Source: an uncultured Collinsella sp.
GTDB taxonomy: Bacteria; Actinomycetota; Coriobacteriia; Coriobacteriales; Coriobacteriaceae
Assembly (NCBI GenBank): GCA_958403385.1
Contig: CATXXC010000009.1
Coordinates: forward strand, 36,420 to 100,419
Length of the DNA stretch: 64,000 bases
Reading direction: 5' to 3'
Below the pieces are notes generated by a model. It saw only the letters and a list, made by a program, of their open reading frames with translations. It made no database searches and was not told where the DNA came from. This document shows, piece by piece, positions 59,303 through 64,000 of the stretch. The first letter of the stretch is position 1; every line of letters starts with the position of its first letter. A program made the position numbers and the translations under genes.

Positions 59303-60241
59303 ATGCTGTTGTCCGGTATCATCGCCGCCCTTACCAGCCTTTTGATTCCCATCATCATTTTGTTGTTACTGCTTCCCAACGCCTGCTATGTCGTTGAACA
59401 GCAGCATGCCGTGATCATCGAGCGTCTGGGCAAGTTTAACCGCATCGTCAACGCGGGCTTCCACATGAAGGTGCCCGTGATTGACCGCAAAGCCGCCACG
59501 GTGAGTCTGCGCACCATGAAAAACGGTTTTGGCATCGACGTTAAGACCCAGGACAACGTGACCATCGGCCTTGAGGTCTCTGCTCAGTACCACGTGAGCT
59601 ATGACATGGGCGCCGGCCCGGCAGATTCGGGTATCTACAAGAGCTACTACATGCTGCAGGAGCCCGTCGACCAGATGCGTGACTTCATCACCGACGCCCT
59701 GCGCTCTTCGATTCCCGTCTACACACTCGACGAGGTCTTTGCCAAGAAGGATGACATCGCCAAGGATGTCAACGCTACCGTTTCCGAGCAGATGGCCGCC
59801 TACGGCTTCACCCTCGTGTCGACGCTCATCACCAAAATCGCACTGCCGACCGAGGTCGAGAACTCCATGAACGACATCAACGCCGCCCAGCGCAAGCGCG
59901 CTGCGGCACAGGAGCTCGCCGAGGCCGACCGCATCAAGCGCGTCACCGAGGCGACCGCCGAGGCCGAGGCTATGGAAAAGGCGGGCGAGGGCATCGCCAA
60001 CCAGCGCAAGGCCATCGCACTGGGTATCAAAGATTCGCTCGAGATCATCCAGGAGACGGGTGTCGGCAATGACGAGGCCAACCAACTGTTCATGTTTACG
60101 CAGTGGTCCGAGATGATGACGGAGTTTGCTCGCACGGGTAAAACCTCGACGGTCGTGCTGCCGAGCGACTTCTCGCGGTCGGCCTCTATGTTCGAGCAGA
60201 TGCTGACCGCCGGCAAAGTTCAAAACGATTCGAAGGAGTAG
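59303..60241 (+). CDS. SPFH-domain slipin/stomatin-like membrane protein
   Basis: A 312-residue band-7 protein. An N-terminal helix (LIPIIILLLLLPNACYVV) anchors it, followed by the SPFH domain (QQHAVIIERLGKFNRIVNAGFHMKVPVID and ITDALRSSIPVYTLDEVFAKKD). A long coiled coil (about 190-245, AAQRKRAAAQELAEADRIKR, EAEAMEKAGEG) and a C-terminal region follow. These proteins form large membrane-bound rings or scaffolds. The start ATG 59303 has AGAGGAGAG upstream; a GTG at 59282 would place that site inside the gene. No adjacent NfeD partner is seen. rlmH follows closely. Confidence 0.9.
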   Translation: MLLSGIIAALTSLLIPIIILLLLLPNACYVVEQQHAVIIERLGKFNRIVNAGFHMKVPVIDRKAATVSLRTMKNGFGIDVKTQDNVTIGLEVSAQYHVSYDMGAGPADSGIYKSYYMLQEPVDQMRDFITDALRSSIPVYTLDEVFAKKDDIAKDVNATVSEQMAAYGFTLVSTLITKIALPTEVENSMNDINAAQRKRAAAQELAEADRIKRVTEATAEAEAMEKAGEGIANQRKAIALGIKDSLEIIQETGVGNDEANQLFMFTQWSEMMTEFARTGKTSTVVLPSDFSRSASMFEQMLTAGKVQNDSKE

Positions 60242-60247
60242 ACGCGC

Positions 60248-60718
60248 GTGAAATACACCGTCGTTTGCGTCGGTAAGCTCAAGGAGCGCTTTTGGAAGGA
60301 CGCGTGCGCTGAGTACACCAAGCGCCTAGGCGCCTATGCCAAGGTGGATATCCGCGAGGTGGCCGATATCGACCCGGCTAAGGCGGGCGGCGTGGATGCC
60401 GCGCGCGACAAGGAGGGGGCGGCAATTCTTGCTGCATTGCCGTCTCGAGCGCATGTGATCCTGCTGGCTATCGAGGGCAAGGAGCGTTCGAGTGAGGAGC
60501 TCTCGGCGAGGCTCGACGATCTTATGCTGCGAGGCAGCAGCGACATCGCCTTTGTGATTGGCGGTTCGGACGGCGTGAGCGATGAGGTGCGCGCCCGCGC
60601 CGACGAGATGCTCAGCTTTGGACACATTACCTTGCCGCATAACCTGGCGCGTGTGGTGCTGCTAGAGCAGATTTACCGTGCCTGCAAGATCAGCCGTGGC
60701 GAGCCGTATCACAAATAG
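60248..60718 (+). CDS. rlmH: 23S rRNA (pseudouridine(1915)-N(3))-methyltransferase
   Basis: A 156-residue SPOUT methyltransferase. The N-terminal VVCVGKLKERFWKDACAEY and the C-terminal knot FVIGGSDGV, FGHITLPHNLARVVLLEQIYRA and GEPYHK ending are diagnostic for RlmH. It methylates pseudouridine 1915 in helix 69 of the large subunit. It starts at GTG with AAGGAG nine bases upstream, inside the end of the slipin gene region, so the two are probably co-transcribed. Confidence 0.97.
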   Translation: MKYTVVCVGKLKERFWKDACAEYTKRLGAYAKVDIREVADIDPAKAGGVDAARDKEGAAILAALPSRAHVILLAIEGKERSSEELSARLDDLMLRGSSDIAFVIGGSDGVSDEVRARADEMLSFGHITLPHNLARVVLLEQIYRACKISRGEPYHK

Positions 60719-60791
60719 GTCGGCAATACGAAACAATGGCGTGGGACAATACCTTTCGTTTTGAGGAATGTGTCTGAAAGGACTATGAGAT

Positions 60792-61562
60792 ATGAAGATT
60801 GGATTTGTCGGTTTTGGCAATATGGCGAGCGCTATGGCCGATGGCTGGATCGCTGCCGGTGTAGCTGCGAGCGACATGTGCGCCTGCGCGGGTCGCTACG
60901 ACGCACTGGTTGAGCGCTGCGAGGCGCGCGGCATGGTCGCCTGCCACGATGCCGCCGAGGTTGTCGCCGCATCCGATATCGTGGTCGCTGCGGTCAAACC
61001 GTACATGATCGAGAAGGTATTCGCCCCGCTCAAGGATGCTCTTGCCAAAAAGGTCGTTCTGTCGGTTGCCTGGACCTGGGACAGTGCCAAGTGGGAGCAG
61101 GTCCTGCCGGGCGTCGCGCATATCTCGACGGTGCCCAACACACCGGTTTCGGTGGGCGAGGGCGTCATCGCTTGCGAGAAGGCTTCCACGCTTAGTGATG
61201 AGCAGAGCGCCGTGGTGCTTGATCTGCTTGGCAAACTCGGTGCGGTGGTCGAGCTCGATACGAGCCTGCTGTTTGTGGGCGGCACGGTGGGTGGTTGCGC
61301 TCCGGCATTTGTCGCCATGGCAATCGAGGCCCTGGGCGATGCGGCGGTCAAGCACGGTATCCCGCGTGCCGATGCCTATCGCATTGTGAGCCAGATGGTG
61401 CTAGGTACGGCAAAGCTGCAGCTTGCAACTGGCCAGCATCCTGCGGCGATGAAGGATGCCGTATGCTCGCCCGGTGGTGCCACCATCAAGGGCGTCGTTG
61501 CGCTCGAGGACGCTGGCATGCGCAGCGCCCTGGTCAAGGCAATCGACGCAACTCTCCAGTAA
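60792..61562 (+). CDS. proC: Pyrroline-5-carboxylate reductase
   Basis: A 256-residue NAD(P)H-dependent enzyme for the last step of proline synthesis. The Rossmann motif KIGFVGFGNMASAMADGWI opens the protein, AVKPYMIEKV follows, and the C-terminal dimer domain carries GQHPAAMKDAVCSPGGATI, which holds the substrate site. Slightly short for ProC (usually 260-280). AAAGGA lies upstream of the ATG. Followed by a nested palindrome that likely ends the transcript. Confidence 0.94.
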   Translation: MKIGFVGFGNMASAMADGWIAAGVAASDMCACAGRYDALVERCEARGMVACHDAAEVVAASDIVVAAVKPYMIEKVFAPLKDALAKKVVLSVAWTWDSAKWEQVLPGVAHISTVPNTPVSVGEGVIACEKASTLSDEQSAVVLDLLGKLGAVVELDTSLLFVGGTVGGCAPAFVAMAIEALGDAAVKHGIPRADAYRIVSQMVLGTAKLQLATGQHPAAMKDAVCSPGGATIKGVVALEDAGMRSALVKAIDATLQ

Positions 61563-61724
61563 AACCGACCAAAAAAAGGACGGGTTTATTTTTGGCAGGT
61601 ATTTTCTGCGGTTTTGTCCTTTTAGCGAAAAGCGCCCCGCAACTGGCTCAATTCCAGTTGCGGGGCGCTTGCGTTTGCCCAGATAAAACAGACCAAAATA
61701 AACCTGTCCCTTTTTGGCAGGTTA
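61563..61724. repeat. Nested palindrome: inverted family B pair around a strong hairpin
   Basis: Left arm (61565-61610: ACCAAAAAAAGGACGGG, TTTATTTTTGGCAGG) and right arm (61671-61724: GCCCAGATAAAACAGACC, AAAATAAACCTGTCCC, TTTTTGGCAGG) are inverted family B copies. Inside lies a perfect 17-bp stem, AAGCGCCCCGCAACTGG and CCAGTTGCGGGGCGCTT (61630-61670). The right arm runs to the stop codon of the small gene on the minus strand. Confidence 0.85.
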
Positions 61725-61895
61725 GTCCCAGAAGCTGTCTTCCTCATCCTCGGACTTGGGTCCGCGGTCGACGTACATCTTATGGGTACGCTTCTCCATT
61801 ACAAAGGCAAGAATCGCAAATAACAGGATGCCGCCGGCGAAAAGGATGGCAAAACCGGTGCGGGTGCCAAACAAAAAGGAAAAAACTGCGTCCAT
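61722..61895 (-). CDS. Small membrane protein, 57 aa
   Basis: A 57-residue protein on the minus strand: MDAVFSFLFGTRTGF, then a membrane helix AILFAGGILLFAILAFVM, then a cytoplasmic tail EKRTHKMYVDRGP and the acidic end SEDEEDSFWD. AGAAGG lies seven bases before the ATG, and codon use matches neighbouring genes, so I believe it is real. I do not recognise the family. It stands alone between proC and serS, divergent from serS. The helix followed by a charged tail suggests a small accessory membrane subunit, but that is inference. Confidence 0.8.
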   Translation of the reverse strand: MDAVFSFLFGTRTGFAILFAGGILLFAILAFVMEKRTHKMYVDRGPKSEDEEDSFWD

Positions 61896-62006
61896 TGGGT
61901 GCCTTCTTGCGTAGTTGAGTTGGGTCGTAAACGCTCATAAGTATATACTTGCCCATACATGTACAAGGTTGCAACCTAAATGGAATGTATATCGCCGGAG
62001 GATCTA

Positions 62007-63290
62007 ATGCTTGATATCAAGTTTGTTCGCGAGAACCCCGATGCCATCGATGTCGCCATGGCTAACCGCCAGACGTCTTGGGATCGCGAGAAGTTCTTTG
62101 AGCTCGACGACGAGCGCCGTGCCGTCATCACCGAGGTCGAGGAGCTCCAGGCAACGCGTAATGCCGAGTCCAAGAAGATCGGCGCCCTGATGAAGGAGGG
62201 CAAGAAGGACGAGGCCGAGGCCGCCAAGGAGGCCGTGCGCGCCGTCAACGAGAAGATTGACGGTCTGGCCGAGCGCCGCACCGCTCTTGAGCAGGAGCAG
62301 TACGACTTCATGGCTCACCTGCCCAACATCCCTTGCGAGGCCACGCCGTACGGCAAGGACGAGGACGAGAACATCGAGCGCCGTCGTTGGGGCACCCCGC
62401 GCGAGTTCGACTTCGACTTTAAGCCGCACTGGGATCTGGGCACCGACCTCGACATCCTCGACTTCGAGCGCGGCAACAAGCTCTCCGGCAGCCGCTTCAC
62501 CGTTCTCGGTGGCGCCGGCGCCCGTCTGGAGCGCGCCCTCATCAACTTCTTCCTCGACACGCACACCAGCCGTGGCTTTAAGGAGTGGTGGCCGCCCATC
62601 GTCGTCAAGCGTCAGACCATGTTTGGCACGGGCCAGCTGCCCAAGTTCGAGGACGATGCCTATCACGTCTCGGGTGATAACTTCCTGATCCCCACCGCCG
62701 AGGTCGTGCTTACCAACCTGCACGCCGGCGAGGTTCTCGATGCTGATACCCTGCCGCGTCGCTACACCGCCTTCACCCCCTGCTTCCGCGAGGAGGCCGG
62801 CTCCGCTGGTCGCGACACCCGCGGCATCATTCGCCAGCACGAGTTCGACAAGGTCGAGATGGTCAAGTTTGCCAAGCCGGAGGAGTCCGACGAGGAGCTT
62901 GAGAGCATGACCGCCGAGGCCGAGTACCTGCTTCAGCAGCTGGGCCTTCCGTATCGCGTGATTAGCCTGTGCACCGGCGACCTGGGCTTCTCTGCCCGTC
63001 AGACCTACGACATCGAGGTCTGGCTGCCGAGCTACAACGCCTACAAGGAGATCAGCTCCTGCTCCAACTGCGGCGACTTCCAGGCCCGTCGCGCCAACAT
63101 CAAGTATCGCGACCCCGAGAACTTCAAGGGCTCGCGCTACCTGCACACCCTCAACGGTTCCGGTCTGCCGGCTGGCCGCACCATGGCCGCCATCCTGGAG
63201 AACTACCAGAACGCCGACGGCACCATCACGATCCCCGAGGTTCTTCGTCCCTACATGGGTGGCCTCGAGAAGATTGAGCCGGTCGCGTAG
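62007..63290 (+). CDS. serS: Seryl-tRNA synthetase
   Basis: A 427-residue class II synthetase. The N-terminal antiparallel coiled coil (about 25-100, ITEVEELQATRNAESKKIGA and so on) binds the long variable arm of tRNA-Ser. Motif 2 is CFREEAGSAGRDTRGIIRQH, and motif 3 lies in NGSGLPAGRTMAAILENYQ. The C-terminus EVLRPYMGGLEKIEP is typical. The start at 62007 follows GGAGG; the frame extends to 61980 but those residues are outside the family. A terminator follows. Confidence 0.97.
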   Translation: MLDIKFVRENPDAIDVAMANRQTSWDREKFFELDDERRAVITEVEELQATRNAESKKIGALMKEGKKDEAEAAKEAVRAVNEKIDGLAERRTALEQEQYDFMAHLPNIPCEATPYGKDEDENIERRRWGTPREFDFDFKPHWDLGTDLDILDFERGNKLSGSRFTVLGGAGARLERALINFFLDTHTSRGFKEWWPPIVVKRQTMFGTGQLPKFEDDAYHVSGDNFLIPTAEVVLTNLHAGEVLDADTLPRRYTAFTPCFREEAGSAGRDTRGIIRQHEFDKVEMVKFAKPEESDEELESMTAEAEYLLQQLGLPYRVISLCTGDLGFSARQTYDIEVWLPSYNAYKEISSCSNCGDFQARRANIKYRDPENFKGSRYLHTLNGSGLPAGRTMAAILENYQNADGTITIPEVLRPYMGGLEKIEPVA

Positions 63291-63315
63291 GTTGCCTGCA
63301 TAAGCGATTTGCGAG

Positions 63316-63342
63316 GGCGCCCCTTTCCGGGGCGCCTTTTTT
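63316..63342 (+). terminator. Terminator after serS
   Basis: GGCGCCCC and GGGGCGCC pair perfectly around TTTCC and are followed by TTTTTT. Confidence 0.92.
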
Positions 63343-63463
63343 GTGCGCAAAGCCTTACCATATCGTGCGGACAGCTCAATAGAAAACACACGAACAAACG
63401 TTCTGTATACAGCCATCTACCTGCTATGCTTTTGCTAAATAAGAGCGAGAGAAAGGGGACGCG

Positions 63464-63841
63464 ATGGAGCTGTTTGATGATCGGGTGGTTTTGTTTGAGA
63501 GCGACGAGGGCGGGGAGTACCTGCTTGTAACGTGTGAGCCGTCTGGCATGGGTGGCCTGGTGCTTCGGCAGACGAGTGAGGGTCCGTTGACACAATGGTG
63601 CTTTGAGGAGTCGCCGCATGTGGTCGAGACCTTTGTGACGCACGAGGGGCTTGTGGCGCTGGAGCACTTCTATGGAGTTGGGACTTCCAACCAGGTCGCG
63701 CGCATGCTGAGCATCTCGTTTGCCGATTATGACTGTGCCCAGCGGGTGAGATCGCTCCTGAGGGAACTTGATGCTAAGTTTGACGTGATCGAAAAGCCAA
63801 TCGATCGTACGGGGAACGGCGGTATATGCGGAGCAGCGTGA
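63464..63841 (+). CDS. Hypothetical protein, 125 aa
   Basis: I do not recognise this family. The ATG follows AAAGGGG by a few bases. Residues 1-45 are predicted beta-rich (DDRVVLFESDEGGEYLLVTCE, GGLVLRQTSEG), and residues 60-110 hold two helices (HEGLVALEHFYG, DYDCAQRVRSLLREL). The protein is acidic, with no signal peptide or membrane segment. It stands alone between serS and tRNA-Arg and seems conserved in codon use with its neighbours. Confidence 0.72.
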   Translation: MELFDDRVVLFESDEGGEYLLVTCEPSGMGGLVLRQTSEGPLTQWCFEESPHVVETFVTHEGLVALEHFYGVGTSNQVARMLSISFADYDCAQRVRSLLRELDAKFDVIEKPIDRTGNGGICGAA

Positions 63842-63877
63842 CAAAACTGCGTTCCACAAAAAAGTTTGAGATTGTGC

Positions 63878-63906
63878 TTGACTCCAATAAGCTAAAGTGG
63901 TTTTAT
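63878..63906 (+). promoter_or_regulatory. Promoter of tRNA-Arg
   Basis: TTGACT (63878-63883), a 17-base spacer and TTTTAT (63901-63906) lie 12 bases before the tRNA. Confidence 0.7.
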
Positions 63907-63918
63907 ATGTCTTGCGCT

Positions 63919-63995
63919 GCGGCGTTACCTCAGCTGGATAGAGGGTCTGACTACGAATCAGAACGTCATAGGTTCGAATCCTATACGCCGCACCA
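63919..63995 (+). tRNA. tRNA-Arg (ACG)
   Basis: Cloverleaf with acceptor GCGGCGT/ACGCCGC, anticodon stem TCTGA/TCAGA, loop CTACGAA giving anticodon ACG (read as ICG after deamination), T-loop TTCGAAT and encoded CCA. All stems pair. Confidence 0.96.
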
Positions 63996-64000
63996 ATTGA

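Overview
The window is high-GC DNA with many GTG starts, Shine-Dalgarno sites of the AGGAGG type and a monoderm-style tad pilus locus without an outer-membrane secretin. Gene content (fructoselysine-type SIS enzymes with GntR/UTRA regulators, an ECF nickel-type transporter, a T-box in front of pheST) fits an anaerobic Coriobacteriia gut actinobacterium, most likely Collinsella or a close relative. That assignment is inference from composition and gene style, not from a database search.

Layout. 1-7.8 kb: two SIS-domain sugar-phosphate enzymes, two GntR/UTRA repressors, a HAD phosphatase, a YitT membrane protein and recQ; this looks like an amino-sugar or fructosamine utilisation neighbourhood, with repeated operators in front of the second SIS gene. 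7.9-16 kb: lactate/malate-type dehydrogenase, metA (acetyl-CoA-type by Glu111), an AbiEi-like protein, 5-formyl-THF cyclo-ligase and a large M16C peptidase, separated by dense palindromic repeats. 16-21 kb: an accessory stretch with an AlbA/Schlafen-type regulator that has an elaborate repeat-filled promoter, an HNH endonuclease, three poorly known proteins and tRNA-Val. 21-36 kb: EamA transporter, DUF4012 surface protein, glmM, M32 carboxypeptidase, T-box-controlled pheS-pheT, and a nikMN-nikQ-nikO transporter behind a NikR-type operator. 36-42 kb: pyruvate kinase, a Ca2+-type P-ATPase with a structured leader that can hide its ribosome binding site, and rsgA. 42.5-52.2 kb: a complete-looking tad/Flp pilus operon (cpaB, cpaE, cpaF, tadB, tadC, flp, TadE/TadG-like pseudopilins, DUF192) with no prepilin peptidase. 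52.2-64 kb: a toxin/antitoxin-like pair, tRNA-Phe, a GH5-family protein lacking its acid/base glutamate, then housekeeping genes rsmI, metG, rsmA, tatD, tRNA-Leu, a slipin, rlmH, proC, a 57-residue membrane protein, serS and tRNA-Arg.

The most unusual feature of the window is not a gene. Nearly every long intergenic gap carries a palindromic element from one of at least six distinct families that recur here at separated sites, some with a conserved core and locus-specific arms. The tRNA-Leu 3' end plus its terminator has been duplicated around one such core. Other points worth following are the SD-sequestering leader of the P-ATPase, the operator array of the Schlafen-like regulator, the GH5 active-site loss and an exact 62-nt tandem repeat behind tRNA-Phe.
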